NCBI GenBank assembly: GCA_002707245.1
Contig: PAMG01000018.1
Coordinates: 11,685 to 46,998 of the forward strand
Length of the DNA: 35,314 nucleotides
DNA from: Flavobacteriales bacterium
GTDB lineage: Bacteria; Bacteroidota; Bacteroidia; Flavobacteriales; TMED113
Direction: 5' to 3'
Both the position numbers and the translations under genes were made by a program. Below the pieces are notes generated by a model, which was not told where the DNA came from, ran no database searches, and saw only the letters and a list, made by a program, of their open reading frames with translations. Below, one piece after another: positions 8,560-16,640 of this stretch (its first letter is position 1; the number at the start of each line of letters is the position of its first letter).

Positions 8560-8650
8560 TCATATAAAGTCCTTGTGTTCAGAATTTTAGACCCTAAAAT
8601 ATGTCTAAATAAGACTTGTTTTATACCATAATAGTGACTTTTCATTATTT

Positions 8651-9805
8651 TCACTTTTTTGTACTATAAAATGCTTGTTTTAAGTCATTTATTAAATCTT
8701 CAGCATCTTCTATGCCGATACTTATCCTAATCAATGAATCAGATAAATTATTTTTTTCTATTTCTTCTTTTGGTATACTTGCATGTGTCATAGAAGCAGG
8801 GTGAGATATGAGTGATTCTACTCCACCTAATGATTCAGCTAATTTAAATAATTTCGTATTTGAAATTATTTTAATAGCATCATCAAAGGAATTGTTTTTC
8901 AGTGTAAATGATAGCATGCCACCAAATTTTCTCATTTGTTTTTTTGCTATTTTATGATTTTTGTGCGATTCTCGGCCCGGCCAATAAATTTTATCAATCA
9001 TATCAATAGATGATAAAAACTCATTTATTTTAATTGCATTTTCACAATGCTTAGTCATTCTTACATCTAATGTTTTGATGCCTCTAAGAGCTAAGAAACA
9101 ATCCATGGGACCTGGTACTGCCCCACAACTTTTAGTTATTAGAAAAAGTTGATTGTAGAGTTCAGAATTATTTATAATTAATGCCCCCATAATAAGATCA
9201 GAGTGTCCACCTAAATATTTGGTTGCAGAATGTAGTACTATATCAGCTCCTAAATCTAATGGGTTTTGAAGAACAGGTGTAGCAAATGTATTGTCTACGA
9301 CAATTAGAATATCTCTTCGATTTTTTACAATTTCTTTTATAGCATTAATGTCGATAATATTCATTAATGGGTTTGAAGGAGTTTCAATCCATATAAGTTT
9401 AGTTTTTTCAGATATTAAATTGTTAAGGTTGGCAGTATTTGTTAAATCAGTATATTCAAAATTGAGCCCAAAATTAGAAAATACCTGTTCAAACATTCTG
9501 TAAGTTCCTCCATAAATATCATTATTAGAAATAATGCTGTCTCCAGGTTTTAATAATTTAATTATTGCATCTGCTGCCCCCATCCCACTCGAATAACATA
9601 TTGCAAATTTTCCATTTTCTAGTGTTGCAATACTTTTTTCAAGAGCACTTCTAGTTGGATTTTTTGTTCTAGAATATTCAAACCACATATTTTCACCAGG
9701 TTTTTTTTGCACATAGGTTGATGTTTGATATATTGGTGTAATGATTGCACCAGTTGCAGGGTCAGTTTGAAGACCAGAATGAATAACTTTTGTTCCAAAT
9801 TTCAT
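8651..9805 (-). CDS. Cystathionine gamma-synthase/lyase family PLP enzyme
   Basis: The 384-aa protein belongs to the Cys/Met metabolism PLP-dependent enzymes. The pyridoxal lysine is Lys196 in LHSATKYLGGHSD, the phosphate-binding region is YSSGMGAAD at 71-79, and WIETPSNPLM and VVDNTFATP are further family landmarks. Family members catalyse gamma-replacement or gamma/beta-elimination on cystathionine or homoserine esters, in methionine synthesis or in transsulfuration to cysteine. Sequence motifs alone do not separate metB from metC or mccB, so no symbol is given. It stands alone between divergent EamA and the small membrane protein gene, with a candidate -7 element just upstream. Confidence 0.9.
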   Translation of the reverse strand: MKFGTKVIHSGLQTDPATGAIITPIYQTSTYVQKKPGENMWFEYSRTKNPTRSALEKSIATLENGKFAICYSSGMGAADAIIKLLKPGDSIISNNDIYGGTYRMFEQVFSNFGLNFEYTDLTNTANLNNLISEKTKLIWIETPSNPLMNIIDINAIKEIVKNRRDILIVVDNTFATPVLQNPLDLGADIVLHSATKYLGGHSDLIMGALIINNSELYNQLFLITKSCGAVPGPMDCFLALRGIKTLDVRMTKHCENAIKINEFLSSIDMIDKIYWPGRESHKNHKIAKKQMRKFGGMLSFTLKNNSFDDAIKIISNTKLFKLAESLGGVESLISHPASMTHASIPKEEIEKNNLSDSLIRISIGIEDAEDLINDLKQAFYSTKK

Positions 9806-9823
9806 GTTAAATTATTTTTTTAT

Positions 9824-9831
9824 CAAATTTA
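9824..9831 (-). promoter_or_regulatory. Candidate -7 element for the metB-type gene
   Basis: TAAATTTG on the - strand matches TAnnTTTG exactly, 18 nt upstream of the ATG at 9805. No TTTG/TTG is found 17-23 nt further upstream, so the -33 box is weak or absent. Confidence 0.35.
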
Positions 9832-9857
9832 GAAAAAACTAACTGTTATTATATTAA

Positions 9858-10733
9858 ATGCAAAGAATTATACTTCCACATATTGCATTATTTTTTGCTA
9901 ATACTATTTATGCAATTAATTATCTTTTTGCTAAAGATGTGATGCCAGATTATATCACTCCTACCGGTTTCATACTGTTAAGAGTATTTGGCGCCAGCCT
10001 CATATTTTTCACTATTCATTCATTTTTCATAAAAGAAAAAATTAAAAAAACGGATTTATTATATATTATATTGTGTGCTATTTTTGGGGTAGTAATTAAC
10101 ATGTTATGTTTTTTTGAAGGATTAAATATCACAACCCCCATTAATGCTTCATTAATTATGATTACGACCCCCCTTATAGTATATCTGATATCTTGTGTTT
10201 TAGAAAAAAAAGAACGCACCGTAAAAAGATTTATTGGTGTGTTATGTGGATTATTTGGGGCAGGATTTCTTATTACAAATGGGTCTTTTTCTTTAATTAT
10301 TAATATTGGTGATTTGTTGATATTTTTTAATGCAGTGTCCTATGCTTTATATTTAATTTTAATAAAATCTATGATGAGGAAGTATCATCCAATTACTGTA
10401 TTGAAAACAATTTTTTTAGTCGGTTTTATTATTATTTTTCCAATAGCTTTTTCGGATGTTGCAGATGTTAATTTTTCCCTCATGCCTATTGATATTATTT
10501 TGAAAATGTTATTTGTGATTATTTTCACTACATGTGTTGCATATTTTTTTAATATATATGCTATTAGTAGACTTCGACCATCTACAGTTGCATTTTATAT
10601 TTATTTACAACCTCTATTAGCTACAGTATTTTCTATCCTTTTTGGTAAAGATGTGTTAACTGTTATTAAAATTATATCAGCACTATTTATATTTATTGGG
10701 GTATATTTTGTAATCAAAAGAGAAAAAATATAA
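9858..10733 (+). CDS. EamA/DMT family membrane transporter
   Basis: The 291-aa protein shows about ten hydrophobic segments arranged as two five-helix EamA units, which is the usual plan and length for this drug/metabolite transporter group. Landmarks include an early NTIYAINYLFAKD segment, EGLNITTPINASLI before the fourth helix, and in the second half TTCVAYFFNIYAISRLRPS followed by a YLQPLLATVFS segment, typical of the family's conserved ends. It is expected in the inner membrane, exporting small metabolites or amino acids, but the substrate cannot be deduced. yicC begins 45 nt downstream on the same strand. Confidence 0.88.
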   Translation: MQRIILPHIALFFANTIYAINYLFAKDVMPDYITPTGFILLRVFGASLIFFTIHSFFIKEKIKKTDLLYIILCAIFGVVINMLCFFEGLNITTPINASLIMITTPLIVYLISCVLEKKERTVKRFIGVLCGLFGAGFLITNGSFSLIINIGDLLIFFNAVSYALYLILIKSMMRKYHPITVLKTIFLVGFIIIFPIAFSDVADVNFSLMPIDIILKMLFVIIFTTCVAYFFNIYAISRLRPSTVAFYIYLQPLLATVFSILFGKDVLTVIKIISALFIFIGVYFVIKREKI

Positions 10734-10778
10734 AATACTCTTTTGTATATTGTATTTATATTAAAAGAAGTGTGTTTT

Positions 10779-11639
10779 ATGATTTCTATGACAGGTTATG
10801 CAAAAAAAGTTTTTAAAATTAAGAACACAAGTTTCTTTATTATAATAAGATCATTAAATAGTAATAAGGGATTAGATGTTTCTATTAAAACACCACGTTA
10901 TTTATTAGATTTAGAAGCAGATATTAAAAAAATATTGACAACAAAACTAGTTCGTGGAAAGATAGATATTAAGCTTTCCGAATTATCTGCAAATGAAAGC
11001 GTTGATTTAAATGAAAAAAAGGTAAGGAGTTATATAAAAATTTTGAAAAAAATTTCTCCTGAATCTGATCCCACACAATTACTTAATGCTGCCATTTCTT
11101 TACCTGACGTTTTTAGTTCGAAGAATTTTAATATGACAGCAGCTTTAAAAAAAGATTTTTTAATAATTATTGATGGAGTTGTTTCAGAAATAGTAAAATA
11201 TAGAGAAAAAGAGGGTCGTCAGATGGCAAAATCAATAAAAGGATACATCAATAATATTTTAATAAAGTCTAAAAGTTTAGTGAAATTAGAACGGCAAAGA
11301 ACCAAAATAAAAAAACAAAAAATTCTTAACCAGGTCAAATCTATTTCCAAAGATGTAGATTATAATCCTGGAAGATTGGAGTTGGAGATGATTTATTATT
11401 TTGAAAAACATGATATTACCGAAGAGCGTGTAAGATTAAAGTATCATTGTGATTTTTTTCTTCAGATATTAAAAGCCGAAAAAATAATGGGGCGCAAATT
11501 AAATTTTTTATCTCAAGAGATATTAAGAGAAATCAATACAATTGGATCAAAGGCAAATCATTTTGAAATACAAAAAATTGTTGTTGAAATGAAAGAAGAT
11601 ATTGACAAAACAAAAGAACAGCTTCAAAATATTTTATAA
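10779..11639 (+). CDS. yicC: YicC-family endoribonuclease
   Basis: The 286-aa protein begins MISMTGYAKK, the standard YicC N-terminus, and ends with a conserved block that includes FLSQEILREINTIGSKAN and EIQKIVVEMKEDIDKTKEQ. YicC-type proteins are now known as RNA-cleaving enzymes involved in small-RNA turnover. The ATG at 10779 is chosen over one at 10743, because the extra 12 residues (YIVFILKEVCF) are not part of the family and a purine-rich AAAAGAAG lies upstream of the inner start. Its stop overlaps the gmk start by 1 nt, so gmk is translationally coupled. This yicC-gmk-nadD order is common in Bacteroidota. Confidence 0.93.
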   Translation: MISMTGYAKKVFKIKNTSFFIIIRSLNSNKGLDVSIKTPRYLLDLEADIKKILTTKLVRGKIDIKLSELSANESVDLNEKKVRSYIKILKKISPESDPTQLLNAAISLPDVFSSKNFNMTAALKKDFLIIIDGVVSEIVKYREKEGRQMAKSIKGYINNILIKSKSLVKLERQRTKIKKQKILNQVKSISKDVDYNPGRLELEMIYYFEKHDITEERVRLKYHCDFFLQILKAEKIMGRKLNFLSQEILREINTIGSKANHFEIQKIVVEMKEDIDKTKEQLQNIL

Positions 11640-12214
11640 TGAAAAAAGAAGGAAAAATTATTGTTGTGTGTGGGATTAGTGGTTCAGGCAAGACAACTTT
11701 AGTTAATTATTTACTTTCTAAAAACGATTTAAATTTGGCTTTTTCAATTTCTGCATGTAGTCGATTAAAACGAGCAATGGAAAAAGAAGGTGAACAGTAT
11801 ATCTTTCTGTCTTTAAATGAGTTTAAGAAAAAAATAAAAATGAATGCATTTTTGGAATGGGAAGAGGTTTATCCTAATCATTTTTATGGAACATTAAAAT
11901 CTTCAACACAGGCTCTCCTTGATGGTGGTAAACATATTTTATTTGATGTAGATGTTAAAGGTGCTTTGTCAATAAAAGAATATTTTAGAGATCAGGCTTG
12001 TACAATTTTTATTAAGGCTCCTTCAATTGAAGTTGTGAAAAAAAGATTGATTGCAAGAAAAACAGAATCAAATCAAAATTTAATTTTAAGAATTGAAAAA
12101 ATGGAAGAAGAGATGATGTTGTCTGATAAAATGGATTATGAACTAGTAAATGATGATTTAGCAGTTGCGAAATATGATATATATAATTATGTTAAATCTT
12201 TTTTAGTCTCATGA
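11639..12214 (+). CDS. gmk: Guanylate kinase
   Basis: The 191-aa protein phosphorylates GMP to GDP with ATP. It has a P-loop (CGISGSGKTT, residues 11-20), a GMP-binding segment SACSRLKR, FLEWEEVYPNHFYGT at the GMP-binding domain, DVDVKGA as the Walker B-like strand, and a lid region RKTESNQNLILRIEKME. The P-loop begins GIS instead of the usual GPS, a mild change. The gene overlaps yicC by 1 nt and nadD by 4 nt (ATGA), so the three are probably translated together. The length is normal for a short bacterial enzyme. Confidence 0.95.
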   Translation: MKKEGKIIVVCGISGSGKTTLVNYLLSKNDLNLAFSISACSRLKRAMEKEGEQYIFLSLNEFKKKIKMNAFLEWEEVYPNHFYGTLKSSTQALLDGGKHILFDVDVKGALSIKEYFRDQACTIFIKAPSIEVVKKRLIARKTESNQNLILRIEKMEEEMMLSDKMDYELVNDDLAVAKYDIYNYVKSFLVS

Positions 12215-12801
12215 AAAAAAAAATTGGATTATTTTTTGGAAGTTTTGACCCAATACACAATGGCCATATAGAGATTATTAATAATCCATATTTTTATCCA
12301 TTTGATCAAATTTGGTGTATCGTGACACCTGAAAGTCCTTTTAAGAAAGGTAAAGTCATTGCTTCATTTCATGATAGACTTGAAATGGTTAAACTTAGTG
12401 TTAGTGATAATAAAAAAATCTTGGCATCAGACTTAGAGTGTCAATTGTCACCACCCTACTATACTGCAAACACATTAGTTTTTTTGCAAGCTAAATATTC
12501 GCATTATAGTTTTCAAATTATTATGGGTTCTGATAATTATGTTAGTTTAGTAAATGGGGATTGGCATAAATCCGAGTATATTTTAAATAACTTTCCAATC
12601 ATTGTTTATCCAAGAAATCAGGAAACTATTCAGCCACATACTTCGTTGACAATACTTGATTGTGATGTAATAGAAACATCATCAACATCTATTAGATTAT
12701 CCTTGTTAGCTACATCTGAGCTAATCAAATACCTGCCCTTACCCCCTCTTGTCCAAGAATATATAAAAACAAAAAAGATATATTTTCCTGAATATCAATA
12801 G
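12211..12801 (+). CDS. nadD: Nicotinate-nucleotide adenylyltransferase
   Basis: The 196-aa nucleotidyltransferase joins nicotinate mononucleotide to AMP in NAD synthesis. The signature GLFFGSFDPIHNGHI near the N-terminus carries the T/HxGH-type motif (HNGH), and the C-terminal ETSSTSIR is the second phosphate-binding motif. The ATG at 12211 overlaps the gmk stop. Length and motifs fit NadD rather than the coenzyme A enzyme CoaD. It is the last gene of the + strand cluster and ends 112 nt before the convergent purQ stop. Confidence 0.94.
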   Translation: MKKKIGLFFGSFDPIHNGHIEIINNPYFYPFDQIWCIVTPESPFKKGKVIASFHDRLEMVKLSVSDNKKILASDLECQLSPPYYTANTLVFLQAKYSHYSFQIIMGSDNYVSLVNGDWHKSEYILNNFPIIVYPRNQETIQPHTSLTILDCDVIETSSTSIRLSLLATSELIKYLPLPPLVQEYIKTKKIYFPEYQ

Positions 12802-12821
12802 GTTAGGTTTTTTTATTTAGT

Positions 12822-12837
12822 TTGGCACAATCTTTGT
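12822..12837 (+). promoter_or_regulatory. Candidate sigma-54 (RpoN) promoter, -24/-12 type
   Basis: TTGGCAC followed by five bases and TTGT matches the sigma-54 consensus TTGGCAC-N5-TTGC[AT], differing only at the last C of the -12 element. The GG and the TTG are at the right separation. Transcription would begin near 12848. No other TGGCAC in the window that I checked has the matching -12 part, and rpoN itself is encoded at 31651-33108. No open reading frame follows; the predicted RNA enters the convergent 3' end of purQ. An alternative reading is a chance match. Confidence 0.45.
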
Positions 12838-12847
12838 TTTATATTAC

Positions 12848-12923
12848 CTAGAGATAGTATTGGGGTGGGGGAGTAGTTAATGTGTAATTAATCGGTGCTA
12901 TAATATGATTTAATTACTTCCCC
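12848..12923 (+). ncRNA. Candidate structured RNA with a 14-bp stem, antisense to the purQ end
   Basis: GGGGGAGTAGTTAA (12867-12880) and TTAATTACTTCCCC (12910-12923) pair over all 14 positions in a + strand RNA, with two G.U wobbles (12876/12914 and 12871/12919). In the - strand RNA these would be A.C mismatches, which favours the + strand. The loop is 29 nt. The left boundary is the start predicted from the sigma-54-like promoter; the right boundary is the end of the stem and the true 3' end is unknown. No U-tract follows. Function and transcription are inference. Confidence 0.3.
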
Positions 12924-13615
12924 ATATTCCCGCACATTTTGATTGCTCCTTCAAGGATTAATTTACCATCGATATTATTTAATGATGGGTCACATGCTCT
13001 TTCTGGATGAGGCATCATGCCGAATACATTTCTTTTTTCATTACAAATACCCGCAATATTTTTTAGTGAACCATTAGGATTAGATTTTTTATTAATTTCA
13101 CCATTAGCATCACAGTATTTAAAAACAATCTGTTTATTGTCAATAATTTCTTGTAATGTTTTTTCATTTGCAAAATATCGGCCCTCTGCATGTGCTATAG
13201 GAATTTTAAACACACCTTTTTCTCCAATATTTTCAGTGAAAATAGTTACATTGTGTTGCGGCTTAATAAATACGTTTTTACAAATAAAATTATGATTTTC
13301 ATTTCTAATCAAAGTTCCTGGTAATAAATTGGCTTCACATAATATTTGAAAACCATTACAAATACCTAATACAAATCCACCTCGGTTTGCGAATTCAACT
13401 ACTTTTTCCATAATTGGAGAAAATCGTGCAATTGCCCCAGACCGCAAGTAATCACCATACGAGAACCCCCCTGGTAAAATAATAAAATCTACACTTTGCA
13501 AGTCCGTATCTTTATGCCAAAGCTTAACTACTTTCTGCTGTAAGATATTCTCAAGTGCATATACTGCATCTTCATCGCAATTAGAACCAGGAAAAACAAC
13601 TATGCCAAATTTCAT
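12914..13615 (-). CDS. purQ: Phosphoribosylformylglycinamidine synthase, glutaminase subunit PurQ
   Basis: The 233-aa class I glutamine amidotransferase supplies ammonia for the fourth step of purine synthesis. The nucleophile is Cys86 in GICNGFQILCEA and the catalytic partners are His203 and Glu205 in MMPHPERACDP; PGGFSYGDYLRSGAIA is a PurQ hallmark. A free-standing PurQ implies separate PurL and PurS subunits elsewhere, not the single large PurL. Its ATG overlaps the stop of the DUF6427-like gene (ATGA), so the two are translationally coupled. Its 3' end forms one arm of the RNA stem described at 12867-12923. Confidence 0.95.
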   Translation of the reverse strand: MKFGIVVFPGSNCDEDAVYALENILQQKVVKLWHKDTDLQSVDFIILPGGFSYGDYLRSGAIARFSPIMEKVVEFANRGGFVLGICNGFQILCEANLLPGTLIRNENHNFICKNVFIKPQHNVTIFTENIGEKGVFKIPIAHAEGRYFANEKTLQEIIDNKQIVFKYCDANGEINKKSNPNGSLKNIAGICNEKRNVFGMMPHPERACDPSLNNIDGKLILEGAIKMCGNMGK

Positions 13616-14403
13616 AAGTAAAAAATGTCTAATAAAAATGATATAAACAACAAACCTAATAAAAATGTTCGAAAATATACTTGCTTAATATAGATTAAAT
13701 AATTCCCTATTAAAATTGTTATTGGAAGAGCTAGAAAATAACTGAATGTAAAATTATGCGAGAATATAATATTTACAATAACAATTGGTATTATTATAAA
13801 AATTATCATAAATCCCTTTTTTGCATGTTCAGTTTTTTTATAGTAGTTATTATATAATTCATTTCCTGCTAGTAATAGTAGAATACTAAGAATAGAAAAA
13901 AACACTGGATATTTATTTAAAACATGTGTTGAAGGTTGAGCAAAGTATTGATTAGTGTACATTAAATTTATTATTTCAAAATCTAATAATATTAAATTAC
14001 AATAAGATACTAAAGGCAATATCACACCAATTAATTGGATTAGAAAATGTTTCCAATTAAATTCTTTATAGTAAAATAATCCAAATAATATAAGCAGATA
14101 AAATATCCACAAATTTACATCTATCACTGTCATTAAACCTATAAAAAACCCACTTCTAAGTATTACTGTTTTGTTCTTTTTATTATTGAATTGGATTATT
14201 TCATTATATGTTGCAATTAATAGAATTGTTGTGATTAAAATGACAGAAGATGAAGGGTGGGAGATTATAGGTAAGGATATAATAATAAATATCAGGGTAA
14301 ATATATAAGAAGGAATCTTAATTAATTTATTTATTACAATACTTCTATTAAAAAAAGTTGAATTACAGACAGATAAAAAAATGAATAGAATTGTTTTTAA
14401 CAT
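13612..14403 (-). CDS. DUF6427-like polytopic membrane protein
   Basis: The 263-aa protein is strongly hydrophobic with perhaps eight or more membrane segments and short polar loops such as NNKKNKT and YYKKTEHAKKG. It resembles the flavobacterial DUF6427 group in length, topology and in an early FFNRSIVINKLIKIPSY-like start and a GFFIGLMTVIDVNLWIFYLL segment. In flavobacterial genomes such a gene commonly sits beside purine or phosphoribosyl genes, here purQ and purD, but the role is unknown. It overlaps purQ by 4 nt. The assignment to DUF6427 is from memory of the family and should be treated as probable rather than certain. Confidence 0.65.
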   Translation of the reverse strand: MLKTILFIFLSVCNSTFFNRSIVINKLIKIPSYIFTLIFIIISLPIISHPSSSVILITTILLIATYNEIIQFNNKKNKTVILRSGFFIGLMTVIDVNLWIFYLLILFGLFYYKEFNWKHFLIQLIGVILPLVSYCNLILLDFEIINLMYTNQYFAQPSTHVLNKYPVFFSILSILLLLAGNELYNNYYKKTEHAKKGFMIIFIIIPIVIVNIIFSHNFTFSYFLALPITILIGNYLIYIKQVYFRTFLLGLLFISFLLDIFYL

Positions 14404-14411
14404 TATAATCG

Positions 14412-14425
14412 TTTTGTATACAAAA
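14412..14425. repeat. Perfect 14-bp palindrome TTTTGTATACAAAA
   Basis: The palindrome lies in the 60-nt gap between the divergent DUF6427-like gene and the 46-aa gene. Its left half supplies the TTTG of the candidate promoter for the 46-aa gene. Position and symmetry suit a dimeric regulator, though a short AT-rich palindrome may also arise by chance. Confidence 0.35.
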
Positions 14426-14443
14426 TTTTAATTATTACTTTTA
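14413..14443 (+). promoter_or_regulatory. Candidate promoter for the 46-aa membrane protein
   Basis: TTTG (14413-14416) is followed after 19 nt by TACTTTTA (14436-14443), one base away from TAnnTTTG. The predicted start near 14450 is about 14 nt before the ATG at 14464. Confidence 0.4.
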
Positions 14444-14463
14444 TGCTCTTTAAATTTTATAAA

Positions 14464-14604
14464 ATGACAAGTTTCTTTTATTGGTTAGGGGATTTATTTC
14501 AAGCATCTTTTACTGTGCTCCCATTTTTAGGCAATTATTTTAACCTATTACTTGTTTTATTATTTTCACTTGCATTTTTCATTTCTTTGCGGAAATTTAT
14601 TTAA
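14464..14604 (+). CDS. 46-aa small membrane protein (DUF6341-like)
   Basis: A short ATG-started frame encodes 46 residues beginning MTSFFYWLGDLFQ, with a central LPFLGNYFN segment, one membrane helix (about 27-42) and a basic end, LRKFI. It resembles in plan the small DUF6341 proteins that in flavobacteria stand between purD and the DUF6427 gene, exactly the position here. The stop overlaps the convergent purD stop by 3-4 nt. A promoter-like element precedes it. Its shortness leaves some doubt, but the context and amphipathic composition argue for a real gene. Confidence 0.6.
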   Translation: MTSFFYWLGDLFQASFTVLPFLGNYFNLLLVLLFSLAFFISLRKFI

Positions 14605-15887
14605 ATCAAGTCATTCCCAATATCTTTCCGAAAATACATATCTTGAAAAGATATTTTTTCAATATTAGTATATGTTTTTTTAATTGCTGTAGGAATATTT
14701 TTATCAACTGTTGTGATAGCTACTACACGCCCTCCATTTGTTAAGTATTTATGCTTTTCTAGCTTTAATCCAGCATGAAAAGCAATAGAGTTTGTAATGT
14801 TTTCTAATCCTCGTATAGGATATCCCTTTTTATATTTTTCTGGATATCCGCCTGATGTTAGAATTACGGTTGTTGCTGCGGTATCCTCAATATTTAATTC
14901 CATGTTTTTAAAAGTCTGTTTGTCATTAATGGATGCTAGAAATGATAATAAATCAGATTTAATCCTTGGGATGATTGCCTGTGTTTCAGGGTCACCAAGA
15001 CGCACATTATATTCAATTACAAATGGTTCATTTTTTACTTTTATTAATCCGAAAAAGATAAAACCAGTATATTCAATATTCTCTTTTTTTAATCCTATTA
15101 AAGTTGGTTCAATAATTTTTGTTTTTATTTTTTCCATAAATACTTCATCCACAAATGGCACAGGAGATATGGCGCCCATACCCCCTGTATTTAACCCTGT
15201 GTCATTTTCACCTATTCTTTTATAATCTTTAGCAGTTGGTAGTATTTTATAATCTGTTCCATTTGTTAATACAAATACTGAAAGCTCTATGCCATCTAAA
15301 AAAGATTCAATGACAATTTTTTCACCTGCAGCACCAAATTTTTTATTTACAACAATATCTTCAACGACATTAGTTGCTTTTTCTAGTGTTTCGCAAATAA
15401 ATACTCCTTTTCCTGCTGCTAACCCATCGGCTTTTATCACAAACGGGGGTGATGATTCTTCTAGATAGATTTTAGCTTCATTTAAATTAGTTATATTAAA
15501 ACTTTTAAAATCAGCGGTTGGGATATTATTTTTTAACATAAATTTTTTTGCAAATGACTTACTGCCTTCTAATTGAGCCGCAGATTTTTTAGGACCAATT
15601 ATAATTAGATTATGAATATCTTTGTCATCTTCTAATTGGTCGTGTAAACCGTTGACTAAAGGATCTTCAGGCCCAATAATTAATAAATTAATATTTTGAG
15701 TTAAAATGCAATTTTTAATTGCATCATAATTATGAATATTAACATCAAGGTTCTCTCCTCTTTTTAATGTGCCAGAATTTCCGGGTGCGACATATAATTT
15801 ATTTAGTATCGGACTTTGATGGATTTTCCAAGCAATAGCATGCTCTCTTCCACCAGATCCTAAAATTAAAACATTTAGTTTATTCAT
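14601..15887 (-). CDS. purD: Phosphoribosylamine--glycine ligase
   Basis: The 428-aa ATP-grasp enzyme joins glycine to phosphoribosylamine, the second step of purine synthesis. It begins with the expected VLILGSGGREHA (residues 6-17), has the ATP-grasp loop FVIKADGLAAGKGVF, TGLNTGGMGAISP, and the metal-binding GFIFFGLI...VIEYNVRLGDPETQ block. The length is normal. The ATG at 15887 overlaps the yebC stop by 8 nt, so it is coupled to yebC and is probably transcribed with it. It converges with the 46-aa gene. Confidence 0.96.
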   Translation of the reverse strand: MNKLNVLILGSGGREHAIAWKIHQSPILNKLYVAPGNSGTLKRGENLDVNIHNYDAIKNCILTQNINLLIIGPEDPLVNGLHDQLEDDKDIHNLIIIGPKKSAAQLEGSKSFAKKFMLKNNIPTADFKSFNITNLNEAKIYLEESSPPFVIKADGLAAGKGVFICETLEKATNVVEDIVVNKKFGAAGEKIVIESFLDGIELSVFVLTNGTDYKILPTAKDYKRIGENDTGLNTGGMGAISPVPFVDEVFMEKIKTKIIEPTLIGLKKENIEYTGFIFFGLIKVKNEPFVIEYNVRLGDPETQAIIPRIKSDLLSFLASINDKQTFKNMELNIEDTAATTVILTSGGYPEKYKKGYPIRGLENITNSIAFHAGLKLEKHKYLTNGGRVVAITTVDKNIPTAIKKTYTNIEKISFQDMYFRKDIGNDLI

Positions 15888-16632
15888 TTAATTCGGTAAT
15901 TATTTCTTCTGTTATATTTAAATTGTGAAAAACTTGTTGTACATCATCATTGTCTTCAAATCTTTCAATAATATTTAATATTTTTAATCCTTCATCTAGC
16001 GGCAATGTTTTTGATTCATGCGGTATGCGATGAATAGCAGCAGAATCAGTATCTACACTCATGTCAGCTAGTTTTTCTTGCATTATCCCAAACTTTTCAA
16101 AATCACAAATGATCGTGCATATATTGTCTTCAACTTCAAATTCTTCTAATCCAAAATCTATTAATTCAATTTCAAACTCTTCTAAATCCATTTCAATTTC
16201 TTCTCTCTTAATAAGAAAGACACCTTTTTTACAAAACAAGAATTCCAGCGATCCATTTTTTCCTAACTCACCATCTGTTTTATTAAATATTGCTCTTACA
16301 TCAGCAACAGTTCTATTAATATTATCAGTAGTACATTCAATAAAAACGGCAATTCCATGTGGAGCATAACCCTCGTATGTAACCTCCATATAAGAGTTTT
16401 CATCATCTCCACTAGCTTTTTTAATAGCACGTTGGACATTGTCTTTTGGCATATTTACCCCCTTCGCATTTTGTATGGCCGCACGCAATCTAGGATTAGA
16501 AGATGGGTCATCTCCAGCCTGTTTTACTGCCACAGAAATTTCTTTTATTATTTTAGTGAAAACTTTTCCTCGCTTTGCATCTTGCGCTCCTTTTCGATGT
16601 TTTATATTCGCCCATTTACTATGCCCTGCCAT
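15880..16632 (-). CDS. yebC: YebC/PmpR (TACO1-like) family protein
   Basis: The 250-aa protein starts MAGHSKWANIKHRKGAQD and continues with RGKVFTKIIKEI and a YEGYAPHGIAVFIECTTDN block, all diagnostic of the YebC family. Members were long annotated as transcription regulators; more recent work on the family, including mitochondrial TACO1, points to a role in translation of difficult sequences such as proline runs. It could therefore help translate proline-rich proteins such as the AccB linker encoded in this window, which is only inference. It lies 8 nt after the lysine-rich gene and overlaps purD by 8 nt. Confidence 0.93.
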   Translation of the reverse strand: MAGHSKWANIKHRKGAQDAKRGKVFTKIIKEISVAVKQAGDDPSSNPRLRAAIQNAKGVNMPKDNVQRAIKKASGDDENSYMEVTYEGYAPHGIAVFIECTTDNINRTVADVRAIFNKTDGELGKNGSLEFLFCKKGVFLIKREEIEMDLEEFEIELIDFGLEEFEVEDNICTIICDFEKFGIMQEKLADMSVDTDSAAIHRIPHESKTLPLDEGLKILNIIERFEDNDDVQQVFHNLNITEEIITELNE

Positions 16633-16640
16633 AAATATAT

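Larger units (their letters stand above)
8362..8650. other. Longest intergenic gap (289 bp): promoter and one inverted repeat, no gene seen
   Basis: The gap lies between the metB-type gene and the 72-aa membrane protein, both on the - strand. It contains the promoter at 8390-8422 and an inverted repeat at 8523-8559. I found no open frame with a convincing start, no tRNA-like cloverleaf and no GC-rich hairpin that would end the metB transcript. Confidence 0.6.

Noticed and set aside
12861-12925. Stem at 12867-12923 as an ordinary terminator for nadD or purQ
   Set aside because: No U-tract follows on either strand, the loop is 29 nt, and the purQ-sense RNA has two A.C mismatches.
14797-15225. 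142-aa + strand frame opposite purD
   Set aside because: Antisense to conserved ATP-grasp motifs; no recognisable domain.
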